64,000 bases of DNA, from positions 32,257 through 96,256 of the forward strand of contig JAUXQH010000070.1 in NCBI GenBank assembly GCA_030685065.1. The letters are read 5' to 3'. The translations under genes and the position numbers were made by a program. Below are positions 11,034 through 18,934 of the stretch, piece after piece. This DNA comes from Pseudomonadota bacterium (GTDB lineage Bacteria > Myxococcota_A > UBA796 > SXON01). The notes beneath the pieces were generated by a model that ran no database searches, was not told where the DNA came from, and was given only the letters and a program-made list of their open reading frames with translations. The first letter of the stretch is position 1; the number at the start of each line of letters is the position of its first letter.

Positions 11034-12059
11034 ATGCGCCTGCTTCGAACGTTCCTCCCGCTCGCCGCCGCCGCCCTCCTCCTGGTCACGCTCCCCGAAG
11101 CGGAGGCCGAGGCGGTCGCCACCTTGAAGATCGCGACGGTCGCCCCCGAGGGCACGCCGTGGGCGGACGGGCTCAACCAGCTCAAGGCCCAGGTGGAGAA
11201 GGACTCTGGCGGGCGCGTCGCGGTCCGCACGTTCCTGGGCGGGGTCCTCGGGGACGAGAACGAGACGGTCCAGTCGGTCCAACGCGGGCAATACCAGGGC
11301 GTCGGCGCGTCGACCGGGGCGCTGGCGTCGATCGTGCCCGAGCTCTCCGTGCTCGAGCTGCCGTACCTCTTCCGGAGCGCGGAAGAAGCCGACTACGTGC
11401 TCGACAAGGTCATCCTCACGGCGGTCGAGAAGGCCTTCAAGGACCACGGCCTCATCCTCGCGTTCTGGAGCGAGAACGGGTACCGCACCTTCGGCAGCAA
11501 CTGGGGCCCGGTCAAGTCCCCGGCGGACCTGAAGGGCCGCAAGATGCGCTCGCAGGAGAGCGAGGTGCACCTCCAGATGTACCGCTCCTTCGGCGCCTCG
11601 CCGGTGCCGATCCCGGTCACGGAGGTGCTCACCTCCATGCAGACCGGCGTGATCGACGGCTGGGACAACACCCCGCTCTTCGCCTTCGCGGCGCAGTGGA
11701 CCAGCGCGACGAAGTTCGTCTCGTTGACCAACCACATCTACCAGCCCGCCGCCATCGCCTACAACAAGGCGTGGTTCGAGTCGCAGCCGGCCGATCTGCA
11801 GGCGATCCTGCTCAAGGCGCGCACGGGGCTCGCTCCCCAGATGCGCAAGGAGATCCGGGCGCTCAACCCGATCCTCATCCAGAACCTCTCCGAGATGAAG
11901 GTGACGGTCTACAAGCCCACCGCCACCGAGCTCGCCGCCTTCGAAGCGCCCGCCAAGGTGGCCCGTGACACCTACATGGCGAAGGCGACCGCCGGCGAGA
12001 AGGCGCTCCTCGCGCAGATCGTGAAGGGGATCGACGCGTACCGGGCAGGCGCGCGGTGA
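11034..12059 (+). CDS. dctP: TRAP transporter solute-binding protein (DctP family)
   Basis: This 341-residue periplasmic binding protein has a signal peptide (MRLLRTFLPLAAAALLLVTL, cut near AEA), then LKIATVAPEGTPWADGLNQL and the conserved KGRKMRSQES plus TEVLTSMQTGVIDGWDN, which belong to the DctP family. Family members usually bind a carboxylate-bearing solute through a conserved Arg; the Arg of KMRSQ is in place, but the actual ligand is unknown. GTGA overlaps join it to dctQ and dctQ to dctM, so the three genes form one operon encoding a complete Na+-coupled TRAP transporter. Confidence 0.93.
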   Translation: MRLLRTFLPLAAAALLLVTLPEAEAEAVATLKIATVAPEGTPWADGLNQLKAQVEKDSGGRVAVRTFLGGVLGDENETVQSVQRGQYQGVGASTGALASIVPELSVLELPYLFRSAEEADYVLDKVILTAVEKAFKDHGLILAFWSENGYRTFGSNWGPVKSPADLKGRKMRSQESEVHLQMYRSFGASPVPIPVTEVLTSMQTGVIDGWDNTPLFAFAAQWTSATKFVSLTNHIYQPAAIAYNKAWFESQPADLQAILLKARTGLAPQMRKEIRALNPILIQNLSEMKVTVYKPTATELAAFEAPAKVARDTYMAKATAGEKALLAQIVKGIDAYRAGAR

Positions 12060-12784
12060 TTGCCGCGCTCGAGCGGGTGGACGCTGCGATCGTCCGCGCC
12101 GAACAGTTCCTGGTCGCGACGTTGCTCTCGGTGATGGGCCTCGTCGTGTTCCTCGACGTCGTGCACCGCGTGAGCACCCGAGAGGGCAGCCCGCTGGGCA
12201 ACCCGCTCGTCATCGCGGTCGGCGGGGGCCTCGTCGCGGCGGCCGCGTTCCACACCCGGGGCGCCGCCAACCCGGTCCCGAAGGGGCTCGCGGTCGGCGT
12301 GGGGCTGGCGGGTGGCCAGTACCTGCTCCTCCAGCTCGCCCCGAACGGCTTCATCTGGTCGCAGACCCTCGCGTTGGCGCTCACCCTCTGGCTCGGCACG
12401 ATGGGAGCCTCCCTGGCCACCCACACGCGCCGGCACCTCGCCCTCGACATCGGCAGCAAGCTCTGGCCGCCGTCGATCGCGCCCAAGGTCGCGGCGGTGG
12501 GCCACCTGTGCACCGCCGCCTTCTGCCTCGTGCTCGTCTACCTCGCGGGCCGCTCCCTCTTCGGTTTCGAGCTCCACGGCCAGAGCGTGGATGGGCACTT
12601 CGCGGGCGGGACGCTCTCCGGCACGGCCATCCCGAAGTGGGCGGCGATGCTCTCGATCCCGTACGGCATGATCGTCATCGCGTTCCGGTTCACGCTCGAT
12701 GCGTACCGCGCGTGGACCGGCCGCCTCGCCGTCGGGGGTGACGACACTCTCCATCTGCTCGGAATCTCGGAGGATGCGTCGTGA
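12056..12784 (+). CDS. dctQ: TRAP transporter small permease (DctQ family), enlarged
   Basis: The 242-residue membrane protein keeps the DctQ features: an N-terminal helix with VVFLDVVHRVSTRE, later THTRRHLALDIGSKLWPP, and a C-terminal span near SIPYGMIVIAFRFTLDAYR. It is longer than typical DctQ (about 160-180) because a Gly/Ala-rich block with extra hydrophobic segments (about residues 50-125) is inserted between the first and later helices. GTG start overlaps the dctP stop, and its own stop overlaps the dctM start, both as GTGA. Confidence 0.88.
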   Translation: MIAALERVDAAIVRAEQFLVATLLSVMGLVVFLDVVHRVSTREGSPLGNPLVIAVGGGLVAAAAFHTRGAANPVPKGLAVGVGLAGGQYLLLQLAPNGFIWSQTLALALTLWLGTMGASLATHTRRHLALDIGSKLWPPSIAPKVAAVGHLCTAAFCLVLVYLAGRSLFGFELHGQSVDGHFAGGTLSGTAIPKWAAMLSIPYGMIVIAFRFTLDAYRAWTGRLAVGGDDTLHLLGISEDAS

Positions 12785-14415
12785 GCTGGATCCTCCTCAT
12801 CACGGTGATGCTCGGCCTCGCGCTGATCGGCTCGCGCTTGTTCGTGGTGGTGGGCGTCGCCACGGCGATGTGCTTCCTCCTCTTCATCGACGCCGATGGG
12901 TGGGACCAGAAGCTGCTCCTGCTCGATCACATCGTGACGAAGGTCGAGTCGCTCACGACGAAAAACGTGTTCCTGTCGATCCCGTTCTTCATCGCCTCGG
13001 GCTCGATCATGACGAGCGGCGGCATCGCCAGGCGGCTGACCGACCTCGCGGCGGCCGCGGTCGGGTGGATGCCGGGCGGCCTCGCTGTCGCGTCGGTCGT
13101 CGCCTGCATCGTGTTCGCGGCGATCAGCGGCTCGTCCCCGGTCACGCTCGTGGCCGTCGGCGGCGTCATGTACCCCGCGCTCATCAAGAGCGGCTACCCC
13201 AAGGCCTTCTCGATCGGCCTGATCACGAGCGCGGGCAGCCTCGGCTGCATGATCCCGCCGGCCATCGCGATGCTCATCTACTCGATCAGCGTCCAGGGCG
13301 TCGATCCCGCCGACCTCTTCTTCGCCGGCATCGTGCCCGCCCTGTTCATCGCCGGCTCGCTCGCCGTCTACGCGGTCTGGGTCGGGCTCAAGGTGCCCGG
13401 CTCCCGGAAGCCCTTCGACGCGGGCACGTTCTGGATCGCCCTGAAGGCCGCGGGGTGGGCCCTCACCCTCCCGCTCATCGTGCTCGGGGGCATCTACGGC
13501 GGCATGTTCACGCCGACCGAGGCCGGCGCCGTGGCCTTCGCCGCCAGCCTGCTCGTGACCTGCGCGATCCACGGTGACGTGCCGTGGAGCAAGGTCCCCT
13601 CGATCCTGGTCGAGTCCGCCACGCTGATCGGCAGCCTCATCCTGATCGTCGTGCTCGCGTTCGGCCTCAACGATTTCCTCGCCCTCATCCGCGCGGCCGA
13701 CCTGATCCGCGACTGGGTCGAGACCGCCGATCTGAACGCGTGGCAGTTCATGCTGCTCGTCAACGTCGTGCTCATCGTGCTCGGCGCCCTGATGGACAGC
13801 ATCTCGGCGACCTTGGTGTTCGCCCCGATGCTCGCGCCCGTGGCGGTGGGCCACTACGGCATGGACCCGATCCACTTCGGCATCGTGTTCGTGGTCAACA
13901 TGGAGATCGGGTACATCGCCCCGCCGGTCGCGACGAACCTGTTCGTGGCCGCGGCGATCTTCCGCCAGCCCTTCATCGACGTGGCCAAGGCCATCGTGCC
14001 GACGTTGTGCATCATCTGCGCGGCGCTCGTCGTCATCATGTACGTGCCGTCGATCTCCACCGGGCCGCTCAACCTGCGCGAGGGCCGCGCGTTCTACGAG
14101 TCGTTCCCGTGGGACGGCAAGGAGAAGCCCGCCGAGGTCGTCGAGACGCCCGTGGTCGGCACGCCTGCCTCCACCCGGCCGCTGACGATGCAGGAGATGA
14201 TGCAGAAGGCCAAGGAGAGCGCCGCTACCGAAGGTGCCGGCGACACGACGGTTCCGCCGGGAACCCCGCCATCCGAGCCCGCGCCCCTCGGCCGCCCGCT
14301 GACGATGCAGGAGATGATGAAGAAGGCGAAGGAGAACGCCGCGGCGGCTCCCACCGAGCCCGCGCCGACCGAGCCTGCGCCGACCGAGCCCGCGCCGACC
14401 GAGCCCGCGCCGTAG
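12781..14415 (+). CDS. dctM: TRAP transporter large permease (DctM) with repetitive C-terminal tail
   Basis: The 544-residue protein has the large, roughly twelve-helix permease of TRAP systems (SIPFFIASGSIMTSGGIARR, SGSSPVTLVAVGGVMYPAL and IMLIY-like gating segments, LVVIMYVP near the end), complete by about residue 430. The remaining ~110 residues are an added soluble tail. It contains two near-identical motifs RPLTMQEMM(Q/K)KAKE(S/N)AA at about 466 and 505, then four EPAPT-type repeats at the C-terminus. Such a tail is unusual for DctM and may bind a cytoplasmic or periplasmic partner. GTG start overlaps dctQ. Confidence 0.92.
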   Translation: MSWILLITVMLGLALIGSRLFVVVGVATAMCFLLFIDADGWDQKLLLLDHIVTKVESLTTKNVFLSIPFFIASGSIMTSGGIARRLTDLAAAAVGWMPGGLAVASVVACIVFAAISGSSPVTLVAVGGVMYPALIKSGYPKAFSIGLITSAGSLGCMIPPAIAMLIYSISVQGVDPADLFFAGIVPALFIAGSLAVYAVWVGLKVPGSRKPFDAGTFWIALKAAGWALTLPLIVLGGIYGGMFTPTEAGAVAFAASLLVTCAIHGDVPWSKVPSILVESATLIGSLILIVVLAFGLNDFLALIRAADLIRDWVETADLNAWQFMLLVNVVLIVLGALMDSISATLVFAPMLAPVAVGHYGMDPIHFGIVFVVNMEIGYIAPPVATNLFVAAAIFRQPFIDVAKAIVPTLCIICAALVVIMYVPSISTGPLNLREGRAFYESFPWDGKEKPAEVVETPVVGTPASTRPLTMQEMMQKAKESAATEGAGDTTVPPGTPPSEPAPLGRPLTMQEMMKKAKENAAAAPTEPAPTEPAPTEPAPTEPAP

Positions 14416-14442
14416 CGCCGCGGCGGGGGCGCCGACCGGTCC

Positions 14443-15081
14443 CTACCGCGTGAACTCGATCACCAACGCCGCTTCGCTCAGTACGATGGTCGAGACCCGA
14501 ACGCCGTCGTCGTCTCCCTCCTGGCCGCGGTAGCCGCGCACCAGCCAGCGCAGGCCGACGGCCACGGCGGGGCGGCCCTTCGCGTCGGGAAACAGGTACT
14601 CGGCCCCGAGGCCGCCCTGCGCCCCGAGCCCGCCGACGCGCGCGCGAGCCGACTCGGCGCCCTCGTCCGCGTCGGCCTGCTCCTGCTCGGTGTAGGCGGT
14701 GTCGGTGTTCGCGGCGTTGGGGAGGATGCCGAAGGCGCCTACGTCCCCGTAGAGGTTGACCGCGCCGGGCTCGCGCGCCCACACGTAGCGGCGGTAGTCG
14801 ACCCCGAGGCGCACGCCGCCCACGGCGGAGAGCGCGTCGCTCGAGGCGAAGCGCGAGGTGTCGATCTGCACGAGCGAGAGGTTGGCGAGCACCGCGTCGT
14901 GCGCGCCGACCCACCCGCCGTGGGCCGTGAGCGGCGGGCGCAGCAGGCCGTCGAACTCGCCCGCGAGGGTGCCCGAGAACTTGCCCGCGTCGTCCCACGC
15001 GAACATGCCGATCCCGGCGGGAGACCACGCGCCCCCGAACAGGACGGCGGCCGAAGCGTTGCCAGCGAGGAGGAGGAGCAC
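14443..15081 (-). CDS. Predicted outer-membrane beta-barrel-like protein
   Basis: The 212-residue product begins MLLLLAGNASA, a short signal peptide (GTG start at 15081). It then consists of alternating hydrophobic/polar stretches with glycines and aromatic residues (for example VGGVRLGVDYRRYVW, AVAVGLRWLVRGYRG) and ends in an aromatic-basic VIEFTR, all typical of small outer-membrane barrels. A central acidic loop (EQEQADADEGAE) may be exposed. No specific family is recognised. It converges with dctM and diverges from the gene at 15112 with only 30 bp between. Confidence 0.6.
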   Translation of the reverse strand: MLLLLAGNASAAVLFGGAWSPAGIGMFAWDDAGKFSGTLAGEFDGLLRPPLTAHGGWVGAHDAVLANLSLVQIDTSRFASSDALSAVGGVRLGVDYRRYVWAREPGAVNLYGDVGAFGILPNAANTDTAYTEQEQADADEGAESARARVGGLGAQGGLGAEYLFPDAKGRPAVAVGLRWLVRGYRGQEGDDDGVRVSTIVLSEAALVIEFTR

Positions 15082-15111
15082 GGCCCAGCCTATCTCGGGT
15101 TAGCCGGAGTC

Positions 15112-16035
15112 ATGCACATCGAGCGGATCGAGGTCGTGGGCTTTGGCGGATTGCGCCGCTTCGAGGCTGCGCTCGACCGGGCCACCCGGTTCGACGGCCC
15201 GCCGCGCGCCCTCATGGCGCTCCAGGACGCCGTGCAGCTCGCCTTCGCCGCGTGGGACGCCGACGCGTTGCTCGCGCTGTTGACCCGCTGGGGCTGCGTG
15301 AACCCCGTGGTCCTCGGCGAGGGGCTCCCCGAGGGGGCCCACTGGGACTCGGCGCCTGGGCTCGGGGCCCTGCTCGACCGAGGCGCCGACGGCTTGCTGA
15401 CCGTCGGCCTCACGATCGTGCTCGATCCGCCCCAATTCGGGAAGCTACGCCGCCTCGCCGCCCGGGACGGCCGGCTGATCGACGCGCTCGCGGAGGGGGC
15501 GCTGCTCACGGTCCGGATCGGCGCCCGCTTCAGCCCCGCGCTCGACGCGCTCGCGCTCGATCCGCTCGGGTTCGTGCTCGGCGCCGAGGCCTTTCCCATC
15601 GCCGGGGCGGATCGCCCGGTCTGGATGACGCCGTTCCTGCGCGGGCTCGGCGGCCGGCTCGGGCGCGGCCCGTTGCCCGGCACCACCTGGGGCGACCGCG
15701 CGAGGTCGTACAAGCTGGAGGATCAACGCGCGCTCCGGCGCGCGCTGGACGCCCTCGCCGCCCCGCCGGCCTCCCTCGGCGAGGCCGTGGCGCTGCCGGA
15801 TGGTCCGGGCTTCTTTCAGGACGACGCGCTGGTCGCGGCGCGGCACCTCGGCTCCGCCGGGCTCGACGCCGCCGGACTCATCGGCGCGGTCTACCTCTCC
15901 GGGGCCGAGATCCTGCTCGTCGATCGGCCGCCCCCCGCGTGGGTCGAGTGGCTGGCGCAGAAGGCCGAGGAGGACGCGTCGCCGCTCGAGCAGGTGATCC
16001 TCATGGGGGTTCCGGGAGGGCAGCCCGTTGGGTAG
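15112..16035 (+). CDS. Hypothetical protein with RecF/SMC-like N-terminal strand
   Basis: This is a 307-residue protein with no signal peptide. Its start MHIERIEVVGFGGLRRFEA resembles the first strand of RecF/SMC-type ATPases, but no P-loop (GxxxxGK[S/T]) follows; instead the sequence runs GPPRALMALQDAVQ. The C-terminus has LSGAEILLVDRPPP, faintly like a Walker B region. One reading is a decayed ATPase relative; another is an unrelated fold. It overlaps the following zinc-ribbon membrane protein gene by 8 bp, suggesting the two work together. Confidence 0.55.
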   Translation: MHIERIEVVGFGGLRRFEAALDRATRFDGPPRALMALQDAVQLAFAAWDADALLALLTRWGCVNPVVLGEGLPEGAHWDSAPGLGALLDRGADGLLTVGLTIVLDPPQFGKLRRLAARDGRLIDALAEGALLTVRIGARFSPALDALALDPLGFVLGAEAFPIAGADRPVWMTPFLRGLGGRLGRGPLPGTTWGDRARSYKLEDQRALRRALDALAAPPASLGEAVALPDGPGFFQDDALVAARHLGSAGLDAAGLIGAVYLSGAEILLVDRPPPAWVEWLAQKAEEDASPLEQVILMGVPGGQPVG

Positions 16036-16525
16036 CCCCTCGGACCACGGCCAGGAGCCGCCGGCCGGCCTCGCGATCTGCGCCCGCTGTGCCGCGGAGA
16101 AGGACCTCCCCCTCGGTCGGTGTCCCGGCTGCGGGCACGTGCCCGCGGCGGAGGAGCGCGAGCTCGCCATCGTCTGCTCCACCCGCATCCTCGACGTGGC
16201 CGCGCTCCGCGCCGCCCAGGAGCGGATCCGCCGTGGCGAGCCGGTGCGGCCCACGAGCGCGCTTCGCGCCCAGGCCCGCGCGGTCCTGACCGGGCACGCG
16301 CCCACGCTCGCGCGGTTCACGCCCCGACAGGTGGCGGGCCTCGTGATCGCGAACGTCGTGCTCACGCCGCTGCTGGGCTACGCCGTATGGTTTCGCTACC
16401 GGACGCGTCCGGGGCCCGCCGCGCGCCAGGCCCTCGTCGCGACCGTTCCGGTTTCCCTGGCCCTGCTCGTGGCGCTGGTCGGCTGGAGGCTCCTGTTCGT
16501 CAGCGTGGTCGAGACCGCGCACTGA
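16028..16525 (+). CDS. Zinc-ribbon membrane protein
   Basis: The 165-residue product carries two CxxC pairs near the N-terminus (CARC, then CPGCG), a compact zinc ribbon. A linker follows, and then two C-terminal membrane spans (VAGLVIANVVLTPLLGYAVW and ALVATVPVSLALLVALVGWR). The predicted start is TTG at 16028, overlapping the end of the upstream gene; no ATG or GTG fits ahead of the ribbon. Function unknown; zinc-ribbon-plus-two-helix proteins are often small regulators or scaffolds in the membrane. It converges with the DksA-like gene. Confidence 0.6.
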   Translation: MGSPSDHGQEPPAGLAICARCAAEKDLPLGRCPGCGHVPAAEERELAIVCSTRILDVAALRAAQERIRRGEPVRPTSALRAQARAVLTGHAPTLARFTPRQVAGLVIANVVLTPLLGYAVWFRYRTRPGPAARQALVATVPVSLALLVALVGWRLLFVSVVETAH

Positions 16526-16543
16526 GCGCCAGGAGCTCGACAG

Positions 16544-16876
16544 CTACCCCGCGCTGCACCGCACGCACGTCAGCGCGAAGGGGAGCGCGCGGAGGCGGTC
16601 TTCCCCCATCGCGGCGCCGCAGCGGGCGCAGGAGCCGTAGGTGCCGTCCTCGATGCGATCGAGCGACGTTCGGATGGCACGAAGCTCGGCGCGCGCCTCG
16701 GGATCGAGCCCTTCCTGCGCGGCGTCGTCCTCGAGCAGCACGATGCGCTCGTCCCAGTCCTCTGGGATGCCGTTGAGGTGGCGCAGGCGGGGGTTGACCT
16801 CCGCGTTGCGCGCGAGGACATCCGAGAGGCGCTGAAGCAGCAGCGACCGAAACGTTTCGAGGGCCGGGGGAGTCAG
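16544..16876 (-). CDS. DksA/TraR family zinc-finger protein, probable CTG start
   Basis: The C-terminal half has RIEDGTYGSCARCGAAMGED, then RALPFALTCVRC, the four-cysteine zinc finger of DksA/TraR proteins, which bind the RNA polymerase secondary channel. Starting at the GTG at 16741 would leave only 65 residues. Reading upstream in frame restores a normal-looking N-terminal helix (TPPALETFRSLLLQRLSDVL) and 110 residues in all. The only place to begin is a CTG at 16876 that overlaps the TGA of the upstream gene (CTGA), mirroring the ATGA/GTGA junctions nearby. The lack of acidic residues at the usual DksA coiled-coil tip may mean altered activity. Confidence 0.75.
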   Translation of the reverse strand: MTPPALETFRSLLLQRLSDVLARNAEVNPRLRHLNGIPEDWDERIVLLEDDAAQEGLDPEARAELRAIRTSLDRIEDGTYGSCARCGAAMGEDRLRALPFALTCVRCSAG

Positions 16877-18084
16877 GCGCGGGTCTCCGCGTGGTCGAGC
16901 AGATCCCGCACCCGGTCCGCCAGCACGCGCGCTCCGAAGGGCTTCGAGAGGATCGGCAGGTCGCAGAGGTCGTAGGTGCCGAGCAGATCGCTCGAGTGCC
17001 CGCTCACCAGGAGGACCGGCACGGCGGGCACGCTTCGGCGGGCCTCGGCCGCGAGCTCGAGCCCGCTGCGGCCGGGCAGCACGGCGTCCGCCACGATGGC
17101 GACGATCTCGGACGCATGCAGGCGGAACAACGCCGAGGCGGCCACGCCGTCCTCCGCGGCCAGCACGCGGAAGCCCGACCTCCGGAGCACGGCGCCCATC
17201 ATGGCGAGGGTCGACTCGTCGTCATCGACGATGAGGACGGTGCCGCAGCCGACGCCCGTGCAGAAGCTACGCGCGAATGCGGGTAGCTCCAACGTCATCG
17301 CGGCGCCGGGCTCGATGAGGACACGCCCGCCCGCGCTGGTGACGAACCGGCGCGCCGACGCGATCGCGCTCGTGTCGGAGGTGGGCAGGGTGCTCACGAG
17401 GAGGCGGAGCCGCACGTGGTCGCCGCCCCGCAGCTCCGCCCGGAGCGGCTCTCCCGCGGGCGCCGCGGCCGCGAGCTCCGCGAGCAGGCCCACCAGGATG
17501 GGGAACAGCCGCGCGCGATCGACCTCGACGGTGTGATCCACGTCTCCCGCCTCGACGACGATGAGGAGGGGATGCAAGGCGGCGGCAGCGTCCCGGACGA
17601 GGAGGTCGAGGCCCACCGGCACGCGTTGGCTCGTGTTGCTCGCCCCGAGCGCCGCGATCTGGAGCCGGATGGCGCGGAGCTCCTCGGCCGCGGCCAGGGT
17701 TTCCCGAAGGCAGCGCGCGACCGGCTCGGTCGGCGCCTCCTGGAGGCCGATCCTCGCGTTGGCCTCCAACGTGGCCTCGACCCGGCCCATGCGGAGCGCG
17801 ATCGCCGCGGTGATGGCGGCGAGCACGTCCGGGCTCTCGACCGAGGAGCCCAACGCCAACCAGGTCCCGTCGGCGAGCGGGCTCATGACGAGGTGGCACG
17901 CCGGAAGATTGGGCGCAAAGAGCGTGCCGAGGGGGCCGCGGATGTCCACGCGGCTGCCGATGGCGTATCCGGCCCAGGCCTCGAAGGCCCCGTTGTGGGC
18001 GAGCACGAGGCCCGACGCGTCGCATCGCGCTGCGGGCGCGGTGAAGGCCAGGAGGAACGGATCGTGGGAAGCGGGCTCGCCCAT
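16873..18084 (-). CDS. PAS-like / degenerate kinase / receiver-domain protein
   Basis: The 403-residue protein has a PAS-like N-terminus (residues 8-60, DASGLVLAHNGAFEAWAG), a helical region, a stretch shaped like a histidine-kinase ATPase domain (150-270) and a receiver domain (281-395). The receiver is intact: Asp287/Asp288, phospho-acceptor Asp333 in VADAVLPGRSG, Ser361 and Lys381. The kinase part lacks the N-box Asn (RLFPILVGLLAEL) and the Gly-rich ATP lid, and no clear phosphorylatable His is visible, so it probably cannot autophosphorylate. Start at 18084 (MGEPASHDPF) avoids overlap with the ABC permease gene. It probably takes phosphate from another kinase. Confidence 0.75.
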   Translation of the reverse strand: MGEPASHDPFLLAFTAPAARCDASGLVLAHNGAFEAWAGYAIGSRVDIRGPLGTLFAPNLPACHLVMSPLADGTWLALGSSVESPDVLAAITAAIALRMGRVEATLEANARIGLQEAPTEPVARCLRETLAAAEELRAIRLQIAALGASNTSQRVPVGLDLLVRDAAAALHPLLIVVEAGDVDHTVEVDRARLFPILVGLLAELAAAAPAGEPLRAELRGGDHVRLRLLVSTLPTSDTSAIASARRFVTSAGGRVLIEPGAAMTLELPAFARSFCTGVGCGTVLIVDDDESTLAMMGAVLRRSGFRVLAAEDGVAASALFRLHASEIVAIVADAVLPGRSGLELAAEARRSVPAVPVLLVSGHSSDLLGTYDLCDLPILSKPFGARVLADRVRDLLDHAETRA

Positions 18085-18088
18085 GAGA

Positions 18089-18934
18089 TCAGGGTACATC
18101 CATCCTATGGAATCGCGCAATGGCAAACGTGAGCGACACGGCGACGAACACCGCGAGCGCGCCGAACTGTGCCGGCTCCCACCCTTCTTGCCAGCCCTTC
18201 CAGCCACCCAGGGCGTTTCCGAGGGTCCACGGGATCACCGCCGCCGCTTCGGCGACGCCGAAGGCCCCGAGCAGCTTCAGCAGGCCCCAGAGCGCCAGAT
18301 CCGCCATGAGGAGCAGCGCGACACCCACTACCGTTCCGCCCACCGAAGGCACCACCAACGAAGCCGCGGTGGCGATGCAGATGAGGCCGACGTCGGACAG
18401 GAAGCTGGCGGCGTATCCGCCGAGCAGGGCCCCTACGCCGGGTGCGCCGAGCGGCGCGCCGAGCGCGGAGGCGCCCTCGGAGGTGAGCCCGAAGAGCGCG
18501 GTGCCGGCGCCGAGGCTCGGCACGAGGGTCACCACGAGCGTGGCCGCGGAGAGCGTCGAGAGCGCGACGAGCTTGGCGGCGAGGATGCTCCAGCGCGGCA
18601 CGGGCCGGACGACCAGCTCGCGGAGCGTGCGATCGGCCAGCTCGCCCCCGACCGACGAGGCGGACGCGAGCAGGAGGAACAACGGCAGCACGAAGAAGTT
18701 GCGCGCCCAGAGCGCCTTGCCGGCGGTCTCGATGCCGGAGGCGATGACGATCTGCGAGACGGGCGTGCCGTTGAAGGACGGGCCCGACTCGTCGAACGAC
18801 TGCACCCAGGCGTACCCGGCGACCGCGCCGATGCCGACGACCAGCGCGATGGAGAGCGCGGCGATCGCGCTGCCCTGGGTGAACACCTTGCGGATCTCCG
18901 CGAGGACCATGCGGGGGAAGTGGCGGGGGATCAT
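18089..18934 (-). CDS. ABC transporter permease (ABC-2 type)
   Basis: This 281-residue polytopic protein has about six hydrophobic spans. It starts with a soluble segment MVLAEIRKVFTQGSAI typical of ABC-2 exporters, and the long extracellular loop after span 1 (VQSFDESGPSFNGTP) is also usual for the class. LADRTLRELVVRPVPRWSIL matches the conserved cytoplasmic loop next to span 3. It overlaps the ATPase gene by 4 bp (ATGA), forming a complete exporter with it. Substrate unknown. Confidence 0.88.
   Translation of the reverse strand: MIPRHFPRMVLAEIRKVFTQGSAIAALSIALVVGIGAVAGYAWVQSFDESGPSFNGTPVSQIVIASGIETAGKALWARNFFVLPLFLLLASASSVGGELADRTLRELVVRPVPRWSILAAKLVALSTLSAATLVVTLVPSLGAGTALFGLTSEGASALGAPLGAPGVGALLGGYAASFLSDVGLICIATAASLVVPSVGGTVVGVALLLMADLALWGLLKLLGAFGVAEAAAVIPWTLGNALGGWKGWQEGWEPAQFGALAVFVAVSLTFAIARFHRMDVP

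Noticed and set aside
16544..16741. 65-codon GTG-started version of the DksA-like gene
   Set aside because: It drops the N-terminal helix, which reads clearly in frame upstream from the CTG at 16876.
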